DNA of 64,000 nt from Massilia sp. Root335 (GTDB lineage: Bacteria > Pseudomonadota > Gammaproteobacteria > Burkholderiales > Burkholderiaceae_D): assembly GCF_001425685.1 (NCBI RefSeq), contig NZ_LMCY01000026.1:28314-92313 (forward strand), written 5' to 3'. Position numbers and translations under genes: made by a program. Shown one piece after another: positions 11,432 through 23,518 of the stretch. Numbering within the stretch: position 1 is the first letter of the stretch; each line of letters opens with the position of its first letter. The notes under the pieces were generated by a model that worked only from the letters and a program-made list of their open reading frames with translations, had not been told where the DNA came from and searched no databases.

Positions 11432-11683
11432 CGCCTGTTGTCACTCTCGCCACTGCGCCATATCACGCCTGCCGCACATTCTTAATTGTGATGCATGAAG
11501 CTGTCACCTGCCGACAACAATATAGCGGTAACAACCGTCCATTTCGGCTAAAAAATTCCCATAAGTAACAAATTTTGCCCCTCCATAAGTAGAATCCAAA
11601 TCGGGGACAGTGACCGGAATGGCCCCCGGGCCGGGCCGCCGGCCGCGTACAACAATCACGCTTGATCAGTTAGGAAGAATCAT

Positions 11684-13378
11684 ATGGGCTTTCTCGCCAA
11701 CATGAATATCGCGAAACGTCTCGGTGTGGGCTTCGCCCTCGTACTGGGCCTGACTCTCGTCATTGCGACCGCCGCCGTGTGGCGCCTGAATGCGATCGCG
11801 GACGCCACTCGCGCGATGATGGCCGTGCCGCTGGCCAAGGAACGCATGTTGACGGAATGGCATATGCAGACGTTCGCCGCCGTGCGCCGTACCGCCGCGA
11901 TCGTCAAGAGCACGGACCCCAGCCTGGTCGAATTCTTCAAGGCCGACGGCGTCAAGACGGCCACCCGTTCGACCGAACTGGTCAAGCAAATCGAGCCGCT
12001 GCTCGACGGCCCGGAAGAGCACGCGCTGTTCAACCGCATCGTCGAACTGCGCAAGGCCTACACGGATTCCAAGGTCAAGGCGATCAAGGCCAGGGCCGAC
12101 GGCGACGCCGAGGCGGCGGAGCGTATCCTGAACCAGGAATACGTCCCGACGTCGGATGCCTACGAAGGCAAGCAGGGCGAAATGGTCAAGATGCAGCAGG
12201 ACCGCATCGACGCCATCGCCCGCAAGATCGACAACGCCAACCGCAACAGCGCACGCATGATCATCGTGCTGGCCGGCGTGGCCGTGCTGTTCGGCGCCAT
12301 CTGCGCGTGGCTGCTGGCGCGCGCCATCGTCGACCCGATCCGCCAGGCCGTCGACGTGGCCGAGAAGGTCGCGGGCGGCGACCTCACCCAGCGCATCGAC
12401 GCCACCGGCACGGGCGAAACGGCCGCCCTGCTGCGCGCGCTGCGCCACATGAACGACGGCCTCGTTTCCATCGTCTCCCAGGTGCGCAGCGGCACCGACA
12501 CCATCGCCACCGCGTCGGCGGAAATCTCGGCCGGCAACATGGACCTGTCGAGCCGCACCGAACAACAGGCCGGCTCGCTCGGCACGACGGCCAGCACGGT
12601 CGAGCAGCTGACGGGCACCGTGCGCCAGAACGCGGACAATGCGCGCCAGGCCAGCCAGCTGTCGATCGCCGCATCGGACATCGCCGTGCAGGGCGGCGCC
12701 GTCGTCGACCAGGTGGTGCAGACGATGGGCGCGATCAACGATTCGTCGAAGAAGATCGTCGACATCATCAGCGTCATCGACGGCATCGCGTTCCAGACCA
12801 ACATCCTCGCGCTGAACGCGGCCGTCGAAGCGGCGCGCGCCGGCGAGCAGGGCCGCGGCTTCGCCGTCGTGGCGGGCGAAGTGCGCACGCTGGCCCAGCG
12901 TTCGGCCGCGGCCGCGAAAGAAATCAAGCAGCTGATCGTCGATTCGGTCGGCAAGGTCGAGGACGGCACCAAGCTCGTCGACCAGGCCGGCATGACGATG
13001 AGCGAAGTGGTCGACAGCATCCGCAAGGTGAGCGACATCGTCGCCGAGATCGCCAGCGCCAGCGGCGAGCAGAGCACCGGCATCGAACAGGTCAACCGCG
13101 CCATCGCCGAAATGGACTCGTCGACGCAGCACAACGCCGCCCTCGTCGAGGAATCGGCCGCGGCCGCCACTGCCCTGCGCGACCAGGCCGACAAGCTGGC
13201 CGAGGTGGTCAGCCTGTTCCACCTCAGCACGCAGGCCGCGGCCGCGCCGAAGGCCGTGGCGGCGCCCGCACGTGCACCGGCACGCGCCGTCGTGCCCGTG
13301 CCGGCCCGCGCCGGCGCCGGCAAGCCGGCCCCGGGCCGCGCTGCCGCTGCCGCCGCCGAGGAGTGGGATACCTTCTGA
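11684..13378 (+). CDS. Methyl-accepting chemotaxis protein
   Basis: This 564-residue protein is a Tsr/Tar-type receptor: TM1 (residues ~12-34), a periplasmic four-helix-bundle sensor (to ~190), TM2 (~193-213), a HAMP domain, and a long signalling coiled coil whose hairpin tip reads FQTNILALNAAVEAARAGEQ, the CheA/CheW contact site. After an Ala/Pro-rich linker it ends in EEWDTF, matching the NWETF-type pentapeptide that tethers CheR and CheB, so it is likely a major receptor methylated efficiently. AGGAAG precedes the ATG. The ligand cannot be told from sequence. No other chemotaxis genes are in the window; the 252-bp upstream gap holds no convincing promoter that I can name. Confidence 0.94.
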   Translation: MGFLANMNIAKRLGVGFALVLGLTLVIATAAVWRLNAIADATRAMMAVPLAKERMLTEWHMQTFAAVRRTAAIVKSTDPSLVEFFKADGVKTATRSTELVKQIEPLLDGPEEHALFNRIVELRKAYTDSKVKAIKARADGDAEAAERILNQEYVPTSDAYEGKQGEMVKMQQDRIDAIARKIDNANRNSARMIIVLAGVAVLFGAICAWLLARAIVDPIRQAVDVAEKVAGGDLTQRIDATGTGETAALLRALRHMNDGLVSIVSQVRSGTDTIATASAEISAGNMDLSSRTEQQAGSLGTTASTVEQLTGTVRQNADNARQASQLSIAASDIAVQGGAVVDQVVQTMGAINDSSKKIVDIISVIDGIAFQTNILALNAAVEAARAGEQGRGFAVVAGEVRTLAQRSAAAAKEIKQLIVDSVGKVEDGTKLVDQAGMTMSEVVDSIRKVSDIVAEIASASGEQSTGIEQVNRAIAEMDSSTQHNAALVEESAAAATALRDQADKLAEVVSLFHLSTQAAAAPKAVAAPARAPARAVVPVPARAGAGKPAPGRAAAAAAEEWDTF

Positions 13379-13480
13379 GGCCGTCCGCGCCCCGCCGTGC
13401 GCGTGCGTCCGAACTGAACCGCCGGACTCGGGTTATCCTTCTGCTTCCCGACAGGAAGGCGTCAAGGAGAGGAGGCAGAA

Positions 13481-13882
13481 ATGTCCTACGAGGAACGCGA
13501 TGATTACGGCATGTACAGGAACAAGCACGGCAAGGGGCCCGGCCCCGAACTGATGGGTGCGAACACCCTGATCGGCGACCACGTCCACAACCTGCAGAAC
13601 GAGCACCTGGGCGTCATCAAGGAATTCATGGTGGACATGCGCACGGGCGCCATCGCCTATGCCGTGATGTCGTCCAGCCGCTTCCTCGGGCTGGGCGAAA
13701 AACTCTTCGCCGTGCCCTGGCAGGCGCTGACCCTCGACCCGGGGCACAAGCGCTTCACGATGGACATCCCCAAGGACCGCATCGACAACGCGCCCGGGTT
13801 CGATACCGACCATTGGCCCGACATGGCGGACACGCGCTGGATGGGCGCGGTGCATGCCTATTTCGGCACGCAGCCGGCCTGA
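13481..13882 (+). CDS. PRC-barrel domain protein
   Basis: This 133-residue soluble protein has a PRC-barrel core (residues ~24-100): GANTLIGDHVHNLQNEHLGV, IKEFMVDMRTGAIAYAVMSS, and a FAVPWQALTLD strand. PRC barrels occur in photosynthetic reaction-centre H subunits and the RimM ribosome-maturation factor; stand-alone versions like this are common in soil bacteria and often stress linked, but their role is not established. GGAG precedes the start. It converges with the molybdopterin oxidoreductase with only 14 bp between stop codons. Confidence 0.82.
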   Translation: MSYEERDDYGMYRNKHGKGPGPELMGANTLIGDHVHNLQNEHLGVIKEFMVDMRTGAIAYAVMSSSRFLGLGEKLFAVPWQALTLDPGHKRFTMDIPKDRIDNAPGFDTDHWPDMADTRWMGAVHAYFGTQPA

Positions 13883-13896
13883 CCAGCGCGTGCCCC

Positions 13897-16545
13897 CTAC
13901 ACCTTGCGCACGCTGCAGACCGTGTCGAACCACGCCTGCATCCCGACCAGCGGCGCCGGATTGACGGGCAGGATGGCGTTGATGTTCACGCCGTTGCCCC
14001 TTCCTCCATTGCGCTGATCCCACCACACACCGTTCTTCAGGTCGTCGACACGCGGCGCCGGGCCGAGGCCCTTGCGCGTGGCGGCCTGGCTTGACGCGTC
14101 GAGGACCGCGTCGCGCACGCCCGCGCGGCCCTGCGCGGCGCGGCCGCCCATCTGCCAGCCCAGCGAGTTCGACACGGCCAGCACCTTCGGATGGATGCCG
14201 TCGGTGACGAACACGCGGATGCGCGCGTGGCCCACGACCTGCTCCGCGCCGGCCGGTGCCGCCTTGAAGGCGGCGTCGCCCCGGGCGCCCGAATGCGGCC
14301 GGTAGGTCGTCAGTTCCACCATGTCGCCGGATTTCACGCCGATCCGCGCGGCGACCTGCGGGTGCATCCACATCGGATTGTCGTGCACGATCTCGGACAG
14401 GTATTTCTGCGCCGCCGTGCGGCCCTGCGTGTGCACGTTCCATTTGAAGGTCGTCAGGACGAAGCGGTCGTCGGCCAGCCTGTCGAGTCCCGGCACATGA
14501 TGGAATGCCGGCATGCCGTCGTCCGCGATGCCCGCCTGCGCGGCCACGTGCGCCACTTCCGGCGCGAGGATCTCGAAGCGGCGCGACGGCGTCGCGAAGC
14601 CGCGCATCGGCTCGCCCTTCACCATCAGGCCGACGGCGCGCTCCTTGCCGGCCTTGTCGGCCTTGAGGATGCGGCCGTCCGCGTCGACGCGCGTGCCGGC
14701 CAGCTGCTCCGCCGCGAGCTTGCGCCGGTAGACCTCGTAGGTCTTGGGCTGGCTCGTGTCGACGTGCACGCCGTAGTGCTTCATGTAGTCGAAGCCGGAC
14801 GCGAAGGTGCGGCCGTCCGGCCCCGTCGTCGGCAGCTTCGAACATTGGGTACGCACGTAGTCCTCGTGCGTGCCGAACGCGAAATACTTCGCCTGTTCCG
14901 GCGCGAGGCGCCTGCCGACATTGAACAGCACGTCCGGGAACGACACGGCTTCGCCCGGCGGCGGCACCATCGGCTGGCGCAGCATCACGTAGTGCTGCAG
15001 TTCGAGGTTGTTGCGGATGTCCATGCCCCAGCGTTCGAGATAGGTCGCATCGGGCAGGATCAGGTCGGACCAGTGCGCCATCTCGGAATATACGATGTCC
15101 GAGCAGGCGTGGAACGGGATCAGGGTCTCGTCGCCGAGGACACGGGTAGCCGTCGCACGGCCCTCGGGCCACGTCATCGGCGAGACGATCGTGTAGCTCA
15201 GGTAGACGTCGAGCTTCGCGCGGCCCTGCTCGAGGTAGTCGTACACGACCTGGCCGACCTTCATCTTCTGCCAGCGGTTCGCCAGCGGCCACTCGGGCGG
15301 ATCTTCGAGGTCGGTGCGGACCGCGACCTTCGGCGGCGCCGGCTGCGGCGCGGGATACCGGGCCGGCGCCAGCTTTTCCTCGAGCCCGTAGCAATACCCG
15401 CCCGGCTTGCCGACCGAGCCGACCAGCGCGTTGAGCATCACGACGGCCCGTTCATTATTGAAGCCGTTGTAGTGGGCGCCCGTGCCGCGGTTGGTGAAGG
15501 CGGCGACGGCCGGGCGGGCGCGCGCGAACTCGATCGCGATGCGTTCGATGTCGGCGGCCGGCACGCCCGACTGGGCCTGCGCCCACGCCGGCGTGCAATC
15601 CTCGAGCCAGGCGCGCAATTGCGCCTCGCCGGGCTGCACGAAGTCCGCGACGAAGGCGCGGTCGTGCAGGTTCTCACGCAGGATCACGTGGGCCATTGCC
15701 AGCGCGATCGCGCCCTCGGTGCCAGGATGCGGCTGGAACCATTCGTCGCTGCGGCCCGCCGTGTTCGACATGCGCACGTCGAACGTCACCAGCTTGGCGC
15801 CGTGGTCGAAGCGCGCCTTGACGACGCGTTTCACCAGGTGCAGGCCGCCCTGGTGCGCCTCGTAGAAATTGGAACCGAAATTCAGGAAGTAGCGGCAACG
15901 CTCGGCGTCGATCGATTCCCAGTCGGTCTCGCCCAGGCTCACGTAATTGGCGGCGCGCTTGTTCGACGAGCACAGGGCGCGGTGGTTCAGCAGCACGGGC
16001 GAGCCGATCGCGTTCAGGAAGCGCGCGAACTCGGACGCGTAGCGCGAGCGGCCCTGGTGGATCGCGACGCGTTCCGGATGCCCGGCGGCGATGCTCTTGC
16101 GGATGCGCGCCGCGATCTCGTCGTACGCCTCATCCCACGTGATGCGCTTCCACAAGCCCTCGCCGCGCTTGCCCACGCGCTTGAGCGGATACAGCAGGCG
16201 TTCCGGATACGTGTTGATCGTCGGGCCGCTCTGCCCCTTCGCGCACGTCATGAAGTTGCCGAGGTTCGGGTCGAGCGGATTGCCGCGGATCTTGACGACC
16301 TTGCCGTCCTCGACGAAACCCTCGATGCCGCACACGGTGGAGCAGTTCAGGCACACGCTCTTGACCATCGTGGCCTTGCCGTAGTCGATATGGCGCTTGC
16401 GCGCCGTGCCGTCCGCGTCGATCGCGTAATTCAGCGGCTCGGCGACGCCCGCGGCGGCATCGCCGGGGGTCAGCAGGATGGTCTCGCCGACGGCCAGCGT
16501 GGCCAGCGCCCCGAGGCCGGACTTGAGAAAATGGCGGCGCTCCAT
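13897..16545 (-). CDS. Tat-exported molybdopterin oxidoreductase, catalytic subunit (DMSO reductase superfamily)
   Basis: This 882-residue protein starts MERRHFLKSG, a twin-arginine signal (R3, R4) followed by a hydrophobic stretch. An N-terminal [4Fe-4S] site is formed by C65, C68, C72 and C101. The likely Mo ligand is C192 in HRALCSSNKRA, as in the PsrA/PhsA/TtrA and phenylacetyl-CoA oxidoreductase branch. The C-terminal dinucleotide-binding domain includes SNSLGWQMGG. The start is set by the Tat motif; its ATG overlaps the stop of the iron-sulfur gene by one base (TGATG). Substrate is unknown: polysulfide/thiosulfate reduction and organic oxidation are both represented in this branch. No membrane anchor gene is adjacent. 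Confidence 0.88.
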   Translation of the reverse strand: MERRHFLKSGLGALATLAVGETILLTPGDAAAGVAEPLNYAIDADGTARKRHIDYGKATMVKSVCLNCSTVCGIEGFVEDGKVVKIRGNPLDPNLGNFMTCAKGQSGPTINTYPERLLYPLKRVGKRGEGLWKRITWDEAYDEIAARIRKSIAAGHPERVAIHQGRSRYASEFARFLNAIGSPVLLNHRALCSSNKRAANYVSLGETDWESIDAERCRYFLNFGSNFYEAHQGGLHLVKRVVKARFDHGAKLVTFDVRMSNTAGRSDEWFQPHPGTEGAIALAMAHVILRENLHDRAFVADFVQPGEAQLRAWLEDCTPAWAQAQSGVPAADIERIAIEFARARPAVAAFTNRGTGAHYNGFNNERAVVMLNALVGSVGKPGGYCYGLEEKLAPARYPAPQPAPPKVAVRTDLEDPPEWPLANRWQKMKVGQVVYDYLEQGRAKLDVYLSYTIVSPMTWPEGRATATRVLGDETLIPFHACSDIVYSEMAHWSDLILPDATYLERWGMDIRNNLELQHYVMLRQPMVPPPGEAVSFPDVLFNVGRRLAPEQAKYFAFGTHEDYVRTQCSKLPTTGPDGRTFASGFDYMKHYGVHVDTSQPKTYEVYRRKLAAEQLAGTRVDADGRILKADKAGKERAVGLMVKGEPMRGFATPSRRFEILAPEVAHVAAQAGIADDGMPAFHHVPGLDRLADDRFVLTTFKWNVHTQGRTAAQKYLSEIVHDNPMWMHPQVAARIGVKSGDMVELTTYRPHSGARGDAAFKAAPAGAEQVVGHARIRVFVTDGIHPKVLAVSNSLGWQMGGRAAQGRAGVRDAVLDASSQAATRKGLGPAPRVDDLKNGVWWDQRNGGRGNGVNINAILPVNPAPLVGMQAWFDTVCSVRKV

Positions 16546-17273
16546 CACTTGCCTCCCTTCGTACCGTGCTTCGCGTTGCCGACGGCGGTGCCGTAGTCGG
16601 CGCGCAGCTCGGCCCAGGTGTCGATCTCGTAGGTGAACGGATCGTGGTTGCGGCCTTTCGGCAGTTTGTTTTCGACGGCGCGCGGCACGACGGTGCCGAT
16701 GCCGCGGTAGTGCACGGCGGGCCGCGTGTGTTCCTGCGGCTTGAGCACGGCGAGTTCGCCCTTGTGCTTCGCGTTGAAACGGCTGATGGCGCTGCCCGGG
16801 TCGTTCAGGTCGCCGAACGCGAACACGTCGGCGGGGCACGCCTCCACGCAGGCCGGCTGCATGCCGGCGTCGAGCCGGTGGCTGCAGAAGTCGCATTTGT
16901 CCGCCACCTGCGCCACCGGATCGATGTGGATGGCGCCGTACGGGCAGGCGGCGATGCAGTCGCGCGAACGGTCGCACTTGTCCACGTCGATGCGCACGAC
17001 GCCGTCAAGCCCGCGGCTGATCGATTCGGTGGGGCACGCCTTGAGGCACGGCGCGTCCTCGCACTGCATGCACAGGGTAGGCAAAAAGGCGCGCCGCAGC
17101 GCGTCCTTGCCGGCGGCGTTCTTGCCGTGGAAGTCGTGGTAATAGACCTTGGTGCGGAACATGCCGAGGTAGACCGAGTTCTCGACCTTGCAGGCGACGG
17201 AGCAGGCGTGGCAGCCGATGCAGCGCTCGGTGTCGATGGCCAGGCCCCAGTGCGGGCTTTTTTCAGGTGTCAT
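16545..17273 (-). CDS. 4Fe-4S ferredoxin-type electron-transfer subunit of the molybdopterin enzyme
   Basis: This 242-residue protein is of the PsrB/DmsB/NrfC type with four cluster motifs. Set one: C18, C21, C24, C28. Set two: C68, C71, C76, C80. Set three: C100, C106, C110, with Ser103 where the second Cys is expected. Set four: C127, C130, C142, C146. The missing Cys suggests a [3Fe-4S] or altered cluster, as known for NarH and some DmsB variants, where one Cys of this site is replaced. It passes electrons between the catalytic subunit and the quinone side or another carrier. It is upstream of and coupled to the catalytic gene. No own Tat signal is present, so co-export with its partner is likely. 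Confidence 0.88.
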   Translation of the reverse strand: MTPEKSPHWGLAIDTERCIGCHACSVACKVENSVYLGMFRTKVYYHDFHGKNAAGKDALRRAFLPTLCMQCEDAPCLKACPTESISRGLDGVVRIDVDKCDRSRDCIAACPYGAIHIDPVAQVADKCDFCSHRLDAGMQPACVEACPADVFAFGDLNDPGSAISRFNAKHKGELAVLKPQEHTRPAVHYRGIGTVVPRAVENKLPKGRNHDPFTYEIDTWAELRADYGTAVGNAKHGTKGGK

Positions 17274-17329
17274 GTCGTGGGTGGAATCGTGGACCGCGCG
17301 GGCGCGAAACCCGTGATGATAAACGATCG

Positions 17330-20560
<3,231 letters not shown>

Positions 20561-20591
20561 GGTAATTTCGCTAAAATGGTGTAGTATGCAA

Positions 20592-20611
20592 TACTGTACA
20601 TAAACACAGTA
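20592..20611. promoter_or_regulatory. LexA (SOS) box controlling dnaE2, possibly also phzF-like gene
   Basis: TACTGTACATAAACACAGTA has the CTGT-N8-ACAG core and symmetric flanks of a strong LexA operator. It lies 31 bp before dnaE2 and 27 bp before the divergent gene at 20639. It overlaps the -10 element of the dnaE2 promoter. Confidence 0.9.
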
Positions 20612-20636
20612 TAGCCAACGAACCCGACCCTGCCAA
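20608..20636 (-). promoter_or_regulatory. Sigma70-type promoter for dnaE2
   Basis: On the minus strand TTGGCA (20631-20636) and TATACT (20608-20613) are 17 bp apart. The -10 element overlaps the LexA box, so LexA binding would block polymerase. Confidence 0.75.
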
Positions 20637-20638
20637 AT

Positions 20639-21421
20639 ATGCACATCCATTCCTTGCGCTGTTTCGGTGCCCGTCCCGGTACCGGCAACCCGGCCCTCGT
20701 CATCGAAAACGGCGAGCAGGACGCCGATGCCCGCCTGGCCCTCGCGCGCGCGCGCGACACGACCTGCGTCTTCATCGACACCGGCGCCGACGGCGTACTG
20801 TCCGTCGATTATTACTATCCGCACAAGCGCAGCCCGCTGTGCATCCACGCGACGCTGGCCGTGGCGGGCGTGCTGTTCGCACGCGCTCCGCACGCCGGCA
20901 CCATCGCCGTGCGCACGGCGGCCGAAGGACAGGAACTGGAACTGGTGCGCGCCGGCGGCGACTATTTCGTCCGGCTGTCCGCGCAGCAGGCAGCGGCGCA
21001 GGACGTGACCGCCGACACCGCCGCCGCGCTGCTGGGCGTGCCCGTTGCGTCGCTGGCCACGCCGCCGCGCGTGGCGTCGGTCGGCAGTCCCAAGCTGCTG
21101 GTCAAGGTGGCGGACACGGAGGCGTTGTACGGCCTCGCGCCCGACCTCGCGCGCATCGCCGCGTGGGGCAAGGACACCGGCATCAATGGCATCTACGCCT
21201 GGTGCCGGCGCGACGACGGCACGTTCGAGGGCCGCAACTTCAACCACCTCGACCCCAGGCTGGAAGACAGCGCGACGGGCGTCGCGGCCGGTGCGCTGAC
21301 GGCACTGCTCGGACTGGGCATGCGGCTGCGCCAGGGCCGCGCGACCGGCGGCGATTGCCTGATCCGCACGCGTACGGAAGGCCACACCATCCTCGTCGGC
21401 GGCGCGGTCGAAACGATTTGA
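20639..21421 (+). CDS. PhzF family isomerase-like protein
   Basis: This 260-residue protein has the two-lobed PhzF fold signatures: ARPGTGNPALVI at the start, CVFIDTGADGVLSVDYYYP, and a C-terminal segment with LEDSATGVAAGALTALLG, the conserved D-x-x-TG block. PhzF-type enzymes catalyse proton shifts such as in phenazine precursor isomerisation; most family members have unknown substrates and there are no phenazine genes here. It shares a short divergent promoter region with dnaE2 that contains a LexA box, so it could be DNA-damage responsive. The next gene starts 47 bp downstream. Confidence 0.82.
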   Translation: MHIHSLRCFGARPGTGNPALVIENGEQDADARLALARARDTTCVFIDTGADGVLSVDYYYPHKRSPLCIHATLAVAGVLFARAPHAGTIAVRTAAEGQELELVRAGGDYFVRLSAQQAAAQDVTADTAAALLGVPVASLATPPRVASVGSPKLLVKVADTEALYGLAPDLARIAAWGKDTGINGIYAWCRRDDGTFEGRNFNHLDPRLEDSATGVAAGALTALLGLGMRLRQGRATGGDCLIRTRTEGHTILVGGAVETI

Positions 21422-21467
21422 TTCACAGGTGTCGTACCCCTCAACCCACTGCATCAAGGAGACCGAA

Positions 21468-21851
21468 ATGGAACGAAACGTCGTAGGCTGGTTCGAAATC
21501 TATGTGGACGACATGAAGCGCGCCCGCGCTTTCTATGAAGCCGTATTCCAGGTGACGCTGTCCAACCTCGCGCCGGAAGGCGACGCGTCCGGCCTGCAGA
21601 TGTGGGCATTCACGGGCGACCCGAACGCCGGCGGCGCGGCCGGCGCGATCGTGTACATGGAAGGCTGCAAGGCGGGCGGCAACAGCACGATCGTGTATTT
21701 CAGCTGCGCCGATTGCGCCGTCGAAGCGGCGCGCGCCGTCGCGAACGGCGGGCGCATCTTCAAGGACAAGTTCTCGATCGGGCAGTACGGCCACATCGCC
21801 CTCGTCCACGATACCGAGGGCAACATCATCGGCCTGCACTCGATGAACTAA
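21468..21851 (+). CDS. VOC (glyoxalase-like) family protein
   Basis: This 127-residue protein is a single VOC module pair, with MERNVVGWFEIYVDDMKRA and FYEAVFQVTL at the start and a C-terminal YGHIALVHDTEGNIIGLHS containing the usual Glu-to-metal/His position. It is of the type annotated as a glyoxalase or extradiol-like small protein; the substrate is unknown. AAGGAG sits just before the ATG at 21468, which decides the start over an upstream in-frame ATG at 21429. It converges with a second VOC gene with only 2 bp between. Confidence 0.82.
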   Translation: MERNVVGWFEIYVDDMKRARAFYEAVFQVTLSNLAPEGDASGLQMWAFTGDPNAGGAAGAIVYMEGCKAGGNSTIVYFSCADCAVEAARAVANGGRIFKDKFSIGQYGHIALVHDTEGNIIGLHSMN

Positions 21852-21853
21852 GG

Positions 21854-22252
21854 TCAGGCCTGGGGCGCCATCCAGGCCAGTTCCCAGATATGGCCATCGA
21901 GGTCCTCGAACCCGTGGCCATACATGAAGCCATGATCCTGCGGCGGCCGCGGCGCCCGGCCGCCGGCCGCGACGGCTTTCGCCACCAGGTCGTCGACTTC
22001 CTCGCGGCTCTCGCAGCTCAGGCAGACCAGCACCTCGGTCGCTTCCTTCGCCTGCACGATGGGCTTGTCGACGAACGTCTTGAAAAACGGTTCCGTGAGC
22101 AGCATCGCGTAGATGCTGCCGTCCGCGATCACCATGCAGGCGCCGCTTTCGTTGGTGAACTGGGGATTGAACGTATAGCCCAGCGCATTGAAGAACGCCT
22201 TGGATTTGTCCAGGTCCTTGACGGCCAGGTTGACGAAGATCTGCTTGTTCAT
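21854..22252 (-). CDS. VOC family protein (glyoxalase/bleomycin-resistance type)
   Basis: This 132-residue protein starts NKQIFVNLAVKDLDKSKAFF, then NALGYTFNPQFT, and ends with GHGFEDLDGHIWELAWM, both hallmarks of the PhnB/YP-type VOC group. A metal-site Glu is visible in HIWELAW. It is a different subfamily from the convergent neighbour. No substrate can be assigned. GGAGG lies directly upstream of the ATG. Confidence 0.82.
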   Translation of the reverse strand: MNKQIFVNLAVKDLDKSKAFFNALGYTFNPQFTNESGACMVIADGSIYAMLLTEPFFKTFVDKPIVQAKEATEVLVCLSCESREEVDDLVAKAVAAGGRAPRPPQDHGFMYGHGFEDLDGHIWELAWMAPQA

Positions 22253-22359
22253 GATGCCTCCTGAGTGGTGGTGAGCGTGTTGGTGAAAGTGGATGCCGCA
22301 TGCCTACGACGGATGAGGCATCGCGAAATCGACAACGCCATCAAAAAATTTTTTAGACA

Positions 22360-22415
22360 ACCGGGGTCAGAGCCCGAATTTTGGAAATTGCCCAAAATCG
22401 GGCTCTGACCCCGGT
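22360..22415. repeat. REP-like palindrome, GGGGTCAGAGCCC type
   Basis: ACCGGGGTCAGAGCCCG (22360-22376) is the exact reverse complement of 22399-22415, with partly paired A/T-rich inner sequence. It lies between the dehydratase 3' end and the VOC promoter and could end transcription. It appears only once in the window. Confidence 0.75.
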
Positions 22416-22423
22416 TTGGGGCA

Positions 22424-23392
22424 TCACCCGGCCAGGAAGCCGCCCAGCCGCGCCAGGTCGATGTTCCCGCCGCTGACGAGAATGCCGACCTTCTTGCCGC
22501 GCAAGTCATCCTGCATGCGCCGCGCCGCCGCGAAGCCGAGGCAGCCCGTCGGTTCGACGACGATCTTCATGCGCTCGGCAAAGAAGCGCATGCACTGTAC
22601 CAGCTCATCGTCGGTCGCCGTCAGGATGTCGTCGACGTCGCGCCGGATGATCGGGAACGTGATGTTCCCCAGGTGCTGGGTCTGGGCGCCGTCGGCGATG
22701 GTCTGCGGGGTGTCGATGTGCACGATCGCGCCGCTGCGGAACGATTGCTGGCCATCGTTGCCGGCCTCCGGTTCCACGCCATACAGGCGGCAATCCGGCG
22801 CCAGCGCGCGCGTGGCCAGCGCGGAGCCGGACAGCAGGCCGCCGCCGCCCAGGCACACGAACAAGGCGTCCAGCGGCCCGGTTTCCTCGAACAATTCCTT
22901 CGCGGCCGTGCCCTGCCCCGCGATCACGTCCGGGTGGTCGTACGGCGGGATCAGCGTCAGCCCGTGTTTCTGCGCCAGGTCGCGGCCGATCTGCTCGCGG
23001 TCTTCGGTGTAGCGGTCGTACAGCACGACGTTGCCGCCGTAGCCGCGCGTGGCGGCGACCTTGGCGGCGGGGGCGTCCTGCGGCATCACGATCGTGGCCG
23101 GAATGCCGAGCAGCTGCGCGGACAGCGCGATGGCCTGCGCGTGGTTCCCGGACGAGAACGCGACGACGCCGGCGCGGCGCTGCTCGGGCGTGAACTTCAT
23201 CAACGCGTTGTAGGCGCCGCGGAATTTGAACGCGCCCATGCGCTGCATGTTCTCGCACTTGAAATAGACCCGGGCGCCGAACGCCGCGTCGACGGTACGC
23301 GAGGTCAGCACCGGCGTGCGGTTGGCAACGCCGGCGATGCGGGAAGCCGCCTGGACGACATCGTCATAGGTAGGGAGCGGAGGCAGGCTCAT
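22424..23392 (-). CDS. PLP-dependent threonine/serine dehydratase-like enzyme
   Basis: This 322-residue fold-type II PLP enzyme has the Schiff-base Lys in MGAFKFRGAYNAL, the substrate loop SSGNHAQAIALSA, and the phosphate-cradle CLGGGGLLSG. The C-terminal regulatory ACT-like domain of biosynthetic IlvA is absent. Its size and motifs match catabolic threonine dehydratase, serine racemase or threo-3-hydroxyaspartate ammonia-lyase, which cannot be separated by eye. It probably deaminates a hydroxy amino acid to a keto acid in the cytoplasm. It is divergent from the TonB receptor gene. Confidence 0.85.
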   Translation of the reverse strand: MSLPPLPTYDDVVQAASRIAGVANRTPVLTSRTVDAAFGARVYFKCENMQRMGAFKFRGAYNALMKFTPEQRRAGVVAFSSGNHAQAIALSAQLLGIPATIVMPQDAPAAKVAATRGYGGNVVLYDRYTEDREQIGRDLAQKHGLTLIPPYDHPDVIAGQGTAAKELFEETGPLDALFVCLGGGGLLSGSALATRALAPDCRLYGVEPEAGNDGQQSFRSGAIVHIDTPQTIADGAQTQHLGNITFPIIRRDVDDILTATDDELVQCMRFFAERMKIVVEPTGCLGFAAARRMQDDLRGKKVGILVSGGNIDLARLGGFLAG

Positions 23393-23518
23393 CCTGTTTT
23401 CCTTTCGGGTTGATCGGTGGCTGGCATTCTAATCCTTCCTGTTGTACATATGAGACGTTCAAATGGTTGCCTCCTTGGAAATTCTTTAATATGCAATTTT
23501 TCCCTCGGAGCATACCCC

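Noticed and set aside
16546..16977. Upstream extension of the molybdopterin subunit frame
   Set aside because: The extension overlaps the iron-sulfur gene in another frame and would place the Tat signal inside the protein; the ATG at 16545 is the real start.
20561..21457. Upstream extension of the dnaE2 frame
   Set aside because: It runs across the LexA box and opposite the phzF-like gene; the family N terminus begins at 20560.
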